Part shown: one piece after another, positions 1-9,012 of the stretch
Numbering within the stretch: the first letter of the stretch is position 1
Layout of the letters: each line of letters starts with the position of its first letter
Assembly: GCF_000508185.1 (NCBI RefSeq)
Contig: NZ_AYOY01000124.1
Location: 1-59,698 of the forward strand
DNA from: Sphingobium sp. C100
GTDB taxonomy: Bacteria > Pseudomonadota > Alphaproteobacteria > Sphingomonadales > Sphingomonadaceae
DNA: 59,698 nucleotides
Direction: 5' to 3'
The notes under the pieces: generated by a model
Database searches by the model: none
What the model was told of the DNA's origin: nothing
What the model saw: only the letters and a program-made list of their open reading frames with translations
Translations under genes and position numbers: made by a program

Positions 1-274
1 CGCTTCAAATCGAAACCGCCGAAGGCCGGCGGGAACGGCACGACCCCTCTTGATGGACTCGTCACCCAAGGCGGGTCGCCTGCGGCTGTTCCGCTGCATG
101 CTGCTGTCGGATTGTCTCCTGACCCAAGGTCACCGGCTGGAAAGAAGCGCGCCTTTTCAATGCCCGTTACACGCCCGCAAACCCATATAGCGCCCCAGCG
201 ATGACGCTGACCCCGCAGTTGAAGTCCATGGCGCGGACTGCGAAATTGGAAGCTGAAACTTATTGGAGCATGAA

Positions 275-1540
275 ATGGCAGAGGACCAGACGGCGGAGCT
301 TTCGACTTCAGCCAAGAAATATTGGTCGGACGAGGGATTTTCCGACGGCGGCGTGCTGCGCGAAGTCGATTACAGCGCCGAATCGCGTGGTCTCGATCCC
401 AGCCTCCAGGGCATCAAGATCGTCGATTGCGACACCCACATGACCGAAGCGCCCGACCTGTTCACGTCGCGCTTCCCCGCGCGGCTCAAAGACCGGGCAC
501 CCTATATCCAGCGCAAGAACGGCGTCGATCGCTGGTTCGTGGGCGACCGCGACTTTGGCTCGACCGGCGGCAATGTGATCCGCGCGGACAACCACAAGCT
601 GCTCGGCCGTCTCGCCTTCCCCAAGCTGGAACAAGGGCATCCGGGCGCCTGGGAAATGAAGCCGCGGCTCCAGGCGATGGACGACATGGGCGTCCATGCC
701 CAGATCTGCTATCATAATTCGGGTGTCACCCAGGCCGGCTCGCTGATGTCGCTGGGTGACAATGAACTCGCGATCGAAGTGCTCAAAACCTATAATGACG
801 CCGGCGCGGAACGGCAGAAGGCGTCGGGCCAGCGCCTCTTCACCATGGGTCACCTGCCCCTGTGGGACAAGGCGGCGATGGAAGCCGAGGCCAAGCGCTG
901 CATCGACATGGACATCAAGGGCTTCGTGCTGCCCGACACGCCCGAGCGGCTGGGCCTGCCCTCCTTCGTCGATGATTATTGGACGCCCACGCTGGACATC
1001 CTGTCGGAAAGCGGCCGTCCGATCAATTTTCACCTCAACGCTGCGATCAACCCGGCCGACCTTGCCTGGCAGGGCATGGGTTTTGAGCAGACGCTGTCGA
1101 TCGCATCGACCATGTATTCGATCGGCAATGCAGCGACGCTGGGCAACTGGATCGTCAGCGGCCGGCTGGATCGCCACCCCAAGCTGAAGATCGGTCTGGT
1201 CGAAAGCGGCATGGGTTGGGTGCCGTTCGCGATTGAAGCCTATGAGCATCAGTTCAACGAAATGCTGCCCAACGGCTCCAAGCTGCTCAGCCGCCGGCCC
1301 AAGGAATATTTCCGTGACCATTTCTGGGTCACCTTCTGGTTCGAGGAAGTCGGCCCCAAGCTGCTGCTGGAGGAAATCGGCGTCGACAAGGTGTTGTTCG
1401 AGACCGACTATCCGCACCCGACCTCGCTCTATCCGGGGGTTCAGCAGCATATCCTGAAGACGCTGGGCGGCTTTGACCATTCGGTGCGCAAGAAGGTGCT
1501 GGAAACCAACGCGGTCAAGCTGTTCGACCTGCCTTTCTGA
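275..1540 (+). CDS. Amidohydrolase-2 family metal-dependent hydrolase
   Basis: Cytosolic TIM-barrel hydrolase or decarboxylase of the amidohydrolase 2 (ACMSD-like) family, about 421 residues. The N-terminal metal-site strand reads VDCDTHM. Later barrel strands show a His in RPINFHLNAA, the segment KIGLVESGMGWVPF, and the C-terminal ETDYPHP with the metal-binding Asp, all typical of the family. I chose the ATG at 275 because GGAG ends six bases upstream; a TTG twelve bases earlier has no such site. Related proteins in sphingomonad and actinobacterial catabolic clusters act on ring-derived acids, but the substrate here is unknown. A second family member lies at 26616-27758. A hairpin follows the stop codon. 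Confidence 0.88.
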   Translation: MAEDQTAELSTSAKKYWSDEGFSDGGVLREVDYSAESRGLDPSLQGIKIVDCDTHMTEAPDLFTSRFPARLKDRAPYIQRKNGVDRWFVGDRDFGSTGGNVIRADNHKLLGRLAFPKLEQGHPGAWEMKPRLQAMDDMGVHAQICYHNSGVTQAGSLMSLGDNELAIEVLKTYNDAGAERQKASGQRLFTMGHLPLWDKAAMEAEAKRCIDMDIKGFVLPDTPERLGLPSFVDDYWTPTLDILSESGRPINFHLNAAINPADLAWQGMGFEQTLSIASTMYSIGNAATLGNWIVSGRLDRHPKLKIGLVESGMGWVPFAIEAYEHQFNEMLPNGSKLLSRRPKEYFRDHFWVTFWFEEVGPKLLLEEIGVDKVLFETDYPHPTSLYPGVQQHILKTLGGFDHSVRKKVLETNAVKLFDLPF

Positions 1541-1555
1541 GGCAAGGTCGATGAT

Positions 1556-1580
1556 GCCCGCGCCACTGACCGGCGCGGGC
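1556..1580 (+). terminator. Hairpin after the first amidohydrolase gene
   Basis: A perfect nine-base inverted repeat, GCCCGCGCC and GGCGCGGGC, with a seven-base loop lies 16 bases after the stop codon. There is no T-run after it, so it is a terminator candidate rather than a classical one. Confidence 0.45.
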
Positions 1581-1817
1581 GCAACCGACGGAGGCACCGC
1601 AGCGGTGGCCCAAGATGCTCGGGCATTGGCGCGCCGTCGGGGCGATATCATGCCCCACCTTCTCGCGTCAGGACAGGTGGAGCAACCTTGTCCCCAAAGC
1701 GATGAACAATTGGCCTGAATCGATCATTGTTCCGATTGTCGCCGTTTTGCGCGTCCTGCGAGACGCTGGCTGTTCCAGCCGCCTTCAGAAGACTCCGTTG
1801 ACCATTTGGGAATGTCC

Positions 1818-2102
1818 ATGACCGAAGACCGCACAACCGGCGTTCGCGCCGCCGCCGACCGGATCATTGAATTGGAAGAGGAGCTGGAAGTGTCCGGGGA
1901 TGCTGTCGTCGACGGCGATCCGTTGGCGCAAGCCAGGGCGGCGCTGCACGCCTGGATCGACGCCATGACCGGCGTGGTCGTCACGCCCGCGCTCGGCCGG
2001 GTCACTCTGATCCATGGCAATGGCACCCGCTCGACAATCAGCTCGCCGGAACTGCCCTTCGCCATGTCGGCGCCCATGAAGGCGGGGCGACAGGAGGACT
2101 GA
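1818..2102 (+). CDS. Small hypothetical protein
   Basis: A 94-residue protein I do not recognise. The N-terminal half is acidic and probably helical (RIIELEEELEVSG, then ARAALHAWIDAMTG). The C-terminal half looks like two or three beta strands. Codon third positions are GC-rich as in the neighbours, which favours real coding. The start at 1818 is preceded by GGGA at six bases; an ATG two codons upstream and a TTG before it are alternatives. It lies between an amidohydrolase on the same strand and a thiolase-like gene that converges on it. No function is proposed. Confidence 0.5.
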   Translation: MTEDRTTGVRAAADRIIELEEELEVSGDAVVDGDPLAQARAALHAWIDAMTGVVVTPALGRVTLIHGNGTRSTISSPELPFAMSAPMKAGRQED

Positions 2103-2202
2103 GGCCCGTCATTCAAGCAGGCCGATCGTCCGCCGGCCGGTCATGCCGCTCGCAGTGCCGCGGGCCGGCGCCCCGCCGTTCGCTGTATGATCGGCCGGGC
2201 GA

Positions 2203-3360
2203 TCAGTCCCGCGCCAGCAGCAGCGCGGTCGCGAGCGGACCGCCACCCGATGCGGCGACGGCGACCCTGGGATCGCCGGCGATCTGTCGGTCGCCCCCGG
2301 CGCCGCGCAGTTGCACCACCGCCTCATGCGCGAAGCCGAACCCGTGAAGCCGCCCCGCGCCGATCTGCCCCCCGGCGGTATTCAACGGCAGTTCGCCGTC
2401 CAATGCGATGCGCTGCCCGCCCTCGATAAAGCGGCCGCCCTCCCCCACTTCGCAAAAGCCCAGCCCTTCCAGCCAGGTGATCGCGTTGAAGCTGAAGCCG
2501 TCATAAAGCTGGGCCGTATCGACATCATCGACGCTATAGTCGGTGCGGGTCCACAGATCCTGTCCGGTCGGATAGGCCGCGACCCATTCGGCCTGGTCCC
2601 AGCTATGCCGTTCGACCACGCCGGCGCTGGCGGCGATGCGGATCGGGGTCGCGCTGATTTCGTCGAGCGCGTCGCCGGCCGACACGATCAACACTGTGGA
2701 GGCATCGGTGAAGCGGTCGCAGTCATAGAGGCAGAAGGGCGTGGAGATCATGCGGGAGGACAGATAATCCTCCATCGTCAGCGGCTTGCGGACCAGCGCG
2801 CGGGGATTGCGCATGGCGTTGGCATAGGCGGTGAGGGAAATCTGCCCGAGCTGCTCGCGGGTCAGGCCGTAGCGTTTCACATGGCGCATCGCATATTGCG
2901 CGATCCAGTTCGCCGCCGACGCTGCATGAAAGGGCGCCGTCCATTGTGAGCTGCCGGACACTTTCGCCCGGCGATGGGACGGATATTCGTCGGGGCGCGC
3001 CAGCGCGGCGGCTTCATACAGGGTGCGAAAGCAGATGATGTGCCGGGCCAGGCCCATGCGAATCGCGCCTACGGCGGCGACCACCGCGCCCAGTTGCGAC
3101 GTCAGTTCAGCACCGCCCTGATGCCAGGTCGGCCTGATCCCCAGTGCGTCGATCAGGTCGTCCGAGCCGATGGGGGAATTGCCGAGGTAATTGGGCGTCT
3201 TGCCGGGATAGGTGGACACGCCGTCAATCTGCCCGATGGTCAGCCCTGCATCCGCGAGCGCTTCCTTCACCGCATCTACGGTCAGCAGCATCGGGTGCCG
3301 TGCAAGGCGGATGCCGACCTCTGACTGGCCCACGCCGGTAATATAGGCTTCGATCGTCAT
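2203..3360 (-). CDS. Thiolase-fold protein (SCP-x/lipid-transfer type) lacking catalytic cysteines
   Basis: About 385 residues with the thiolase superfamily fold: an N-terminal ITGVGQSEVG strand, AQLYDGFS in the second half and a C-terminal GAGRLHGFGFAHEAVVQLRG followed by SGGGPLATALLL. In degradative thiolases the nucleophilic Cys sits in a CASG motif; here the same place reads GGAELTSQL (residues 82-90). The second Cys, normally before GGGxG near the C terminus, is Ser. This pattern fits the non-thiolytic lipid-transfer-protein branch, some of which (Ltp2) are aldolases in steroid side-chain removal. The DUF35 partner that Ltp2-type enzymes need is not next to it. The ATG at 3360 has GGAGAG eight bases upstream; a GTG two codons earlier lies too close to that site. 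Confidence 0.8.
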   Translation of the reverse strand: MTIEAYITGVGQSEVGIRLARHPMLLTVDAVKEALADAGLTIGQIDGVSTYPGKTPNYLGNSPIGSDDLIDALGIRPTWHQGGAELTSQLGAVVAAVGAIRMGLARHIICFRTLYEAAALARPDEYPSHRRAKVSGSSQWTAPFHAASAANWIAQYAMRHVKRYGLTREQLGQISLTAYANAMRNPRALVRKPLTMEDYLSSRMISTPFCLYDCDRFTDASTVLIVSAGDALDEISATPIRIAASAGVVERHSWDQAEWVAAYPTGQDLWTRTDYSVDDVDTAQLYDGFSFNAITWLEGLGFCEVGEGGRFIEGGQRIALDGELPLNTAGGQIGAGRLHGFGFAHEAVVQLRGAGGDRQIAGDPRVAVAASGGGPLATALLLARD

Positions 3361-3548
3361 CCGCACAGCTCTCCTTCGCCAGCGCCCTGGCGCAGCACGC
3401 TATATCGACTGCCTAGCGCCACGCGGGCAGGCACCGAAAGGCCGCACCGTTGCGATACCGCCATGGCGATGACCGCTCAACCCTCCACATGGTTTTCCCG
3501 CGGAAATGCGCCAAGCGGCAAACAGCGCGGTAGCGGGCCGATCGTATA

Positions 3549-3566
3549 AACCAACCAGTTGGTTGT
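3549..3566. promoter_or_regulatory. Operator-like palindrome upstream of the CAR gene
   Basis: CAACCA (3552-3557), two bases GT, then TGGTTG (3560-3565). The same bases can also be read as AACCAAC-CA-GTTGGTT centred two bases to the left. The site is about 65 bases before the CAR start and overlaps a possible -35 element (TTGTAA at 3563, 17 bases before ATGTTA). The same half-sites with a two-base spacer occur at 14255-14274 beside a TetR gene. I infer a TetR-family operator. Confidence 0.55.
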
Positions 3567-3630
3567 AATCACCATCAGCTTGTGCATGTTACCTGTCATC
3601 TGGACAGACAAGGGTGAGACGGAGGCGAAT

Positions 3631-6600
3631 ATGGCAGTGGTGGAAATGGACGATAGCGTATATGCGCAGCGCAAGGCCGACCGGATCGGCATGTTGATGG
3701 CGCGCGATACGCAGTTCCGTGACTCGGCACCGCTGGATTCGGTAGTGGCGGCCAAGACGCGGCCGGGCCTGAGCGTGGCGGAGGCGATGGCCACGGTGAT
3801 GGAAGGCTATGCCGACCGGCCCGCGCTGGGCCAGCGGGCGCGTGAGCTGGTCATGGACCCTGCGACCGGACGTCATATGCTCAAGCTGCTGCCCCGGTTC
3901 GAGACGATCAGCTATCGCGATTTGTGGGCCAATGCGCGCGCGATTGCCAGCGAGTGGCATCATAACGGCGCAAATCCCCTCAGCCCCGGCGACTTCGTGT
4001 GCATCCTGGGCTTCACCAGCCCGGACTATGCGACCCTGCTGCTCGCCAACACCCATCGTGGTGCGGTCAACGTGCCGCTCCAGACCAGCGCGCCCGCCAG
4101 CCAGCACGCCGCGATCATTGCAGAGACCGAGCCGCGCATCCTGGCCACCAGCATCGACTATGTCGACAATGCGGTGGACGCGGTGCTGGCGGGCATCACC
4201 CCTCCCCGGCTCGTCGTGTTCGATTTCGACGAGCGCGACGATGACCATCGTGACGCGCTGGCGGAGGCCCGCGCGCGGCTGACGCGCGAAGGTCGGGCGG
4301 TCGTCGTCGATACGCTGGGCGAGGTGATCGCGCGCGGTCGTTCTATGGAGGAACCGTCGCTCTACAAGCCCGCCGAGGGTGAAGACCCGCTCGGCTGGCT
4401 CTTCTACACGTCCGGTTCGACCGGCACGCCCAAGGGGGCGATGTTCACCCATTCGTTGTGCATGAACACATGGACCGGCCATAATCCCATGACCGCGATC
4501 ACGCTCAGTTTCATGCCGATGAGCCATCTGGTCGGAAATGGCTATTTGCTGATGGCGCTTTCCAACGGCGGGACAAGCTATTGCTCGCCCAAAAGCGACC
4601 TGTCCACGCTGTTCGAGGATCTGGCGCTGGTGCGGCCGACCCAGGCCTCTCTCGTTCCGCGCGTGTGCGAAATTTTCTATCACCGCTTCCTGTCCGACGT
4701 CGATGCGCGCGTCGCGGCCGGGATCGACATCGCCACCGCCGAGGCGGAGGTGAAGCGCGACATGCGCGAGCGGCTGCTGGGCGGACGCCTGGTCTCGGTC
4801 GGCTGCGGATCGGCCTCGCTCGCGCCGGAAACCTATGCATTTATGGAATCCATGCTCGATACCCATATGGCGATCGGCTATTCCTCCACCGAAATGGCGG
4901 GCGGCACGGTGCTGGTCGACTGGAAGGTCCAGCGGAACCAGGTGATCGACTATAAACTCGCTGACGTGCCCGAACTGGGCTATTTTTCCACCGACAAGCC
5001 GCATCCGCGCGGCGAACTGCTGGTGAAGCCCAGCCGGTTCATGGGCGGCTATTATAAACGGCCCGATCTTACCGCGGAAAAGATGGATGCCGACGGCTAT
5101 TACGCCACCGGCGACGTCATGGCGGAACTGGCGCCCGACCATCTGGTCTATGTCGATCGCCGCAACAACGTCATCAAGCTGTCGCAGGGCGAATTCGTCG
5201 CGATTTCCCGACTGGAGGCGCTTTACGTACACAGTCCCGCGATCCGCCAAATCTATCTCTACGGCACCAGCGAGCGCGCCTTTCTGGTCGCGGTGATCGT
5301 GCCCGGCGAGGAACTGGCGGAACGCCTTGGCGCGCCGGGCGGGCATGACGCGGTGAAGGCCGAACTGCGCCGGGCGTTGCAGCAGATCGCCGAGAAGGAG
5401 CGGCTCAACGGCTATGAAGTGCCGCGCGACTTCCTGATAGAGACCGAGCCTTTCAGCCTGCGCAACGGCTTGCTGTCCGAAGTCGGCAAGCATCAGCGGC
5501 CCAAGCTCAAGGATCGCTATGGCGAGAGGCTTGAACAAATTTATACGCAGCTGGCGCAGGACCAGGTCGATGTGCTGCGGTCATTGCGCGCTGGCGGCGG
5601 CGATATGTCGGTGCTGGACGCCGTCAACCGCGCCACCCAGGCAACGCTGGGCGTCGGCGCAAGCGACGTCCGGCCCGATGCGCGCTTCGTGGAGCTGGGC
5701 GGCGACTCGCTCGCCGCGCTGACCTTCTCGACCTTGCTTGAGGAGATATTCGGCGTGGAGGTGCCGGTAGGCGTTATCATCGATCCCACCGGCAGCCTGC
5801 AACGCATCGCCGATTATATCGAGGTGGCGCGCGGCACGGGCGACAGCGCGCGGCGGCCGACCTTCGCGTCCGTCCATGACGCGGACAGCGCGCTGGTCGA
5901 AGCGAGCGACCTTGCGCTTCACAAATTCATCGACGAAGCGACACTGGCCGCCGCCCCTGCCCTGCCGCCGCCGGACGGAGAAATCCGCACCGTGTTTATG
6001 ACCGGCGCGACCGGCTATCTCGGCCGCTTCCAGGCGTTGGCCTGGCTGGAGCGGCTGGCGACGACCGGCGGCAAGCTGATCTGCATCGCGCGCGGCGCCA
6101 ACGCGCAGGAGGCGGGGGCGCGGATCGAGGCGGCGCTCGACAGCGACGAGACGCTGCTGGACCATTTCCGCACCCTGGCGGCCGATCATCTGGAAGTGCT
6201 GGCCGGCGACATTGGCCTGCCCAATCTTGGGCTGGACGCGGCAAGCTGGACGCGGCTTGCCGAAACGGTCGACCTGATCGTCCATCCGGCGGCGCATGTG
6301 AACCATCTCCTGCCCTATAACCAGCTGTTCGCGGCCAATGTGGCGGGAACGGCCGAGCTGATCCGGCTTGCCATCAACACCCGGATCAAGCGACTCAACA
6401 TCCTCTCGACGCTGGGCATCAACACGGTGGCGCAAATGCTGGTCGACGAAGATGGCGATGTGCGGGTGACGATCCCGCGCTGCACGATGAACGACAGCTA
6501 TGCCAATGGCTATGGCATCAGCAAATGGGCGGGCGAGGTTCTGCTGCGTGAAGCATTCGACCTTTGCCGCGTGCCCGTGTCCGTGTTCCGCCCAGGCATG

Positions 6601-7158
6601 ATCCTGGCGCATAGCCGCTATGCCGGCCAGCTCAACGTGCCGGACATGTTTACGCGGCTGCTCTACAGCCTGGCCGTTACCGGCCTTGCGCCAGGCTCCT
6701 TCTACGCCGCCGACACCGCCAATGGCCGCCCGCGCGGCCGTTATGAAGGCTTTGCCGTCGATTTCCTGGCCGACGTCCTGACCGCGATCGGCGCCAGCGA
6801 TCGTCCCGGCTATCACAGCTATAATCTGGCCAGCACGCATGAGGATTGCAGTTCGCTCGACGATTTTGTCGACTGGATGGTCGAGGCGGGATGCCCGATC
6901 GAGCGGATCGACCAATATGACGCCTGGATCGACCGGTTCGAAACCGTGTTGCGCGCGCTGCCCGACGATCAGCGCCAGCAATCGGTGCTCGCCATCCTAG
7001 ACCCCTATCGTCATCACCAGACGCCGGGGGGACGGATGCATTTGCCCGCCGAGCGGTTCCGCGCCGCGGCGGAAGCGGCGGGCTTTGACGTCCCCGCCGT
7101 GTCGAAAGCGCTGATCGCCAAATATGTCGAGGATCTGCGCCATTTGAAGCTGCTCTGA
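3631..7158 (+). CDS. car: Carboxylic acid reductase (CAR), A-PCP-R architecture
   Basis: Cytosolic 1175-residue enzyme that adenylates a carboxylic acid, loads it on a phosphopantetheine arm and reduces the thioester with NADPH to an aldehyde. Adenylation domain (about 1-640): P-loop TSGSTGTPKG near residue 260, AIGYSSTEMAGG, and the CAR hallmark RRNNVIKLSQGEFVA. Carrier domain: GGDSL with the pantetheinylated Ser at 693. Reductase domain: TGATGYLGRF at about 791, then Tyr961 and Lys965 in YGISK. The motif normally written FRCDMILAH is FRPGMILAH, with Gly989 in place of Asp. Length is normal for the family. The start at 3631 has GGAGG five bases upstream. A phosphopantetheinyl transferase is required and none is in the window. 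A KSTD-like gene follows 123 bases later. Confidence 0.95.
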   Translation: MAVVEMDDSVYAQRKADRIGMLMARDTQFRDSAPLDSVVAAKTRPGLSVAEAMATVMEGYADRPALGQRARELVMDPATGRHMLKLLPRFETISYRDLWANARAIASEWHHNGANPLSPGDFVCILGFTSPDYATLLLANTHRGAVNVPLQTSAPASQHAAIIAETEPRILATSIDYVDNAVDAVLAGITPPRLVVFDFDERDDDHRDALAEARARLTREGRAVVVDTLGEVIARGRSMEEPSLYKPAEGEDPLGWLFYTSGSTGTPKGAMFTHSLCMNTWTGHNPMTAITLSFMPMSHLVGNGYLLMALSNGGTSYCSPKSDLSTLFEDLALVRPTQASLVPRVCEIFYHRFLSDVDARVAAGIDIATAEAEVKRDMRERLLGGRLVSVGCGSASLAPETYAFMESMLDTHMAIGYSSTEMAGGTVLVDWKVQRNQVIDYKLADVPELGYFSTDKPHPRGELLVKPSRFMGGYYKRPDLTAEKMDADGYYATGDVMAELAPDHLVYVDRRNNVIKLSQGEFVAISRLEALYVHSPAIRQIYLYGTSERAFLVAVIVPGEELAERLGAPGGHDAVKAELRRALQQIAEKERLNGYEVPRDFLIETEPFSLRNGLLSEVGKHQRPKLKDRYGERLEQIYTQLAQDQVDVLRSLRAGGGDMSVLDAVNRATQATLGVGASDVRPDARFVELGGDSLAALTFSTLLEEIFGVEVPVGVIIDPTGSLQRIADYIEVARGTGDSARRPTFASVHDADSALVEASDLALHKFIDEATLAAAPALPPPDGEIRTVFMTGATGYLGRFQALAWLERLATTGGKLICIARGANAQEAGARIEAALDSDETLLDHFRTLAADHLEVLAGDIGLPNLGLDAASWTRLAETVDLIVHPAAHVNHLLPYNQLFAANVAGTAELIRLAINTRIKRLNILSTLGINTVAQMLVDEDGDVRVTIPRCTMNDSYANGYGISKWAGEVLLREAFDLCRVPVSVFRPGMILAHSRYAGQLNVPDMFTRLLYSLAVTGLAPGSFYAADTANGRPRGRYEGFAVDFLADVLTAIGASDRPGYHSYNLASTHEDCSSLDDFVDWMVEAGCPIERIDQYDAWIDRFETVLRALPDDQRQQSVLAILDPYRHHQTPGGRMHLPAERFRAAAEAAGFDVPAVSKALIAKYVEDLRHLKLL

Positions 7159-7173
7159 CCCGGCCGGCCCGCC

Positions 7174-7185
7174 GGGGCGATGCCT
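7174..7185 (+). repeat. Leader motif GGGGCGATGCCT, copy 1
   Basis: GGGGCGATGCCT, within the longer GCCGGGGCGATGCCT, lies 108 bases before the start codon of the KSTD-like gene. The 15-base string is identical at 30675-30689. Close variants occur at 42278 and 56209. Its function is unknown. Confidence 0.4.
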
Positions 7186-7281
7186 GCGTCCCGGCGCGCG
7201 CCAGCCTTGCCAGCCCCAACGCCGGCCCGGCATAAGAACAGGATGATCGCCGGATCAACAGGCAGAGGGAGAGGACGGCGC

Positions 7282-8943
7282 GTGGACCAGGACCGCACCG
7301 ACTATGATTTCATCATCATCGGCAGCGGCGCCGGATCGGTGATCGCATCCCTGGTGCTCAAGGATGCGGGCAAGACCGCGCTGATCATCGAGAAGGAAGC
7401 GACGTTCGGTGGCTCCACCGCGCTGTCGGGAGGCGTCGTCTGGGTGCCATGCAATGCGCCGGGCCGCGAGGCGGGCGTGCGCGACCGCCCTGACCTCGCC
7501 CGCGACTATCTCGACGCCTGCGCCGGCCCGCTCACCAAGGGATCGAGCCGCGCGCGTCGCGACGCCTTCCTAGATCAAGCGCCGGCGGCGATCGACTATC
7601 TGCGCGCCAAGGGCATGAAACTCGTCCATGCCGAAGGCTATGCCGACTATCATGAAGGCGAATATCCCGGCGGCCTGCCGCGCGGCCGCGCGATCGTGCC
7701 GGCCATTTTCGACATGAATGATCTGGGCGAGGCCGCGTCGATGATCGGCTGGTCGCCTGCGGTCCCGCCGGTGATGACGCATGAGGCGGGCAAGCTCACC
7801 CTGTATGGCCGCACGCTGGCCAGCAAGAAGACCCTCGCCACCGTCGGCTTGCGGATGATGCAGAACCGCCTGCGCGGCAAGCGTCTGGTCGGCATCGGCC
7901 TGTCGCTTCAGGGGCGTCTGCTCCAGATCGCGCTGCGGAACGACCTGCCGATCCTGCTCGATACGCCGGTCACTGACCTGCTGGTGGAGGATGGCGCGGT
8001 CACAGGCGTCACCGTCATGCGCAACGGGCGCAAGACCGTCCTGCGCGCACGTTCGGGCGTGCTGATCAACGCCGGCGGCTTTGCCCGCAACGCGCAGATG
8101 CGCGCGCAACATCTGCGCCAGCCATCGGACCCGCGATGGACCGTCAGCAATGCCGGCGACACGGGCGAAATGCAGCAGGCGGCGATGGCGCTGGGCGCCG
8201 ATGTGGAGAATATGGACCTGTGCTGGTGGGTGCCCGGCACGCTGCTGCCTGACGGGAGCCCCAATGTCTCAGTGTTCGAACATGCCCGGCCCCATGCCAT
8301 ATTGGTCGATCAGCAGGGTCGCCGCTTCACCAACGAAGCGACATCCTATGTTCGCCAAGGGCTGGACTTCTACGCGCGGCATCAGGCGGAGCCGGCGATT
8401 CCCGCCTGGATCATCATCGATGCCCGCCATCGCAAACGCTATATGTTCGGCCAGGCCATGCCGGGCAAGACGCCCGAAACATGGTTTGAGAGCGGCTATA
8501 TGAAGCGGGCTAACACTATCGGCGCACTGGCGGAGCAATGCGGCATCCCGGCCGATGCCCTGCGCGCCGAGATCGACCGCTTCAACGGCTTCGCCCGCAA
8601 TGGCCGCGACGAGGATTTCCACCGCGGCGAAGGGGCCTATGCCCGCTATCTGGGCGATCCGACGCACAGGCCCAACCCGTCGCTCGGCACGATCGAGCAG
8701 GCGCCCTTCTACGCGGTCGCTTATTATCCCTGCGACGTGGGCACCTGCGGCGGCTTGGTCACCGACGAACATGCGCGGGTGTTGCGGCAGGATGGCACGC
8801 CCATCGCCGGCCTCTATGCCTGCGGCAATTCCACCGCATGCGTGTGCGGGCCGTCCTATCCCGGCGCGGGCGCCAGCATCAGCGCGAGCCTGACCTTCGG
8901 CTTTGTCGCCGCCCGCCACGCCGCTCGCCCGAACGATTGTTGA
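7282..8943 (+). CDS. FAD-dependent 3-ketosteroid dehydrogenase-like protein (first copy)
   Basis: About 553 residues, FAD-binding fumarate-reductase/KSTD superfamily. The N-terminal dinucleotide motif reads FIIIGSGAGS, followed by a GGSTALSGG loop. The C-terminal SYPGAGASISASLTFGFVAARHA carries the Tyr and Gly that in Rhodococcus KSTD1 (Tyr487 and Gly491, from memory) bind the 3-keto group. Family members introduce a C1-C2 double bond into 3-ketosteroids or related cyclic ketones; the actual substrate is not known. I chose GTG at 7282 because GGGAGAGGA ends six bases upstream and the residues before it look non-coding. It is probably co-transcribed with the upstream CAR, and a TetR gene follows after 69 bases. 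A second paralogue is at 40459-42159. Confidence 0.88.
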   Translation: MDQDRTDYDFIIIGSGAGSVIASLVLKDAGKTALIIEKEATFGGSTALSGGVVWVPCNAPGREAGVRDRPDLARDYLDACAGPLTKGSSRARRDAFLDQAPAAIDYLRAKGMKLVHAEGYADYHEGEYPGGLPRGRAIVPAIFDMNDLGEAASMIGWSPAVPPVMTHEAGKLTLYGRTLASKKTLATVGLRMMQNRLRGKRLVGIGLSLQGRLLQIALRNDLPILLDTPVTDLLVEDGAVTGVTVMRNGRKTVLRARSGVLINAGGFARNAQMRAQHLRQPSDPRWTVSNAGDTGEMQQAAMALGADVENMDLCWWVPGTLLPDGSPNVSVFEHARPHAILVDQQGRRFTNEATSYVRQGLDFYARHQAEPAIPAWIIIDARHRKRYMFGQAMPGKTPETWFESGYMKRANTIGALAEQCGIPADALRAEIDRFNGFARNGRDEDFHRGEGAYARYLGDPTHRPNPSLGTIEQAPFYAVAYYPCDVGTCGGLVTDEHARVLRQDGTPIAGLYACGNSTACVCGPSYPGAGASISASLTFGFVAARHAARPNDC

Positions 8944-9012
8944 TGGACATGACGCTAGGGGCGCTCCACCCCCTGCCCTTGCTGCGCCGACCGTAGCCTG
9001 ACAAGAGGGGGC

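Noticed and set aside
1..204. Open frame at the left edge that could be the C-terminal end of an earlier gene
   Set aside because: The translation shows no recognisable motif, and another frame is open for a similar length, so coding cannot be supported. I see nothing else in bases 1-274.
308..1651. Long minus-strand frame opposite the first amidohydrolase
   Set aside because: Antisense shadow of a clear amidohydrolase-2 gene; no motif and no ribosome binding site.
3631..7158. Non-ribosomal peptide synthetase or lysine-biosynthesis reductase (Lys2-like)
   Set aside because: The RRNNVIKLSQGEF hallmark, absence of a condensation domain and overall length match carboxylic acid reductase.
7282..8943. 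Fumarate reductase flavoprotein subunit
   Set aside because: No fumarate reductase active-site His and Arg pattern or covalent-flavin His; the SYPGAGAS ending is of the KSTD type.
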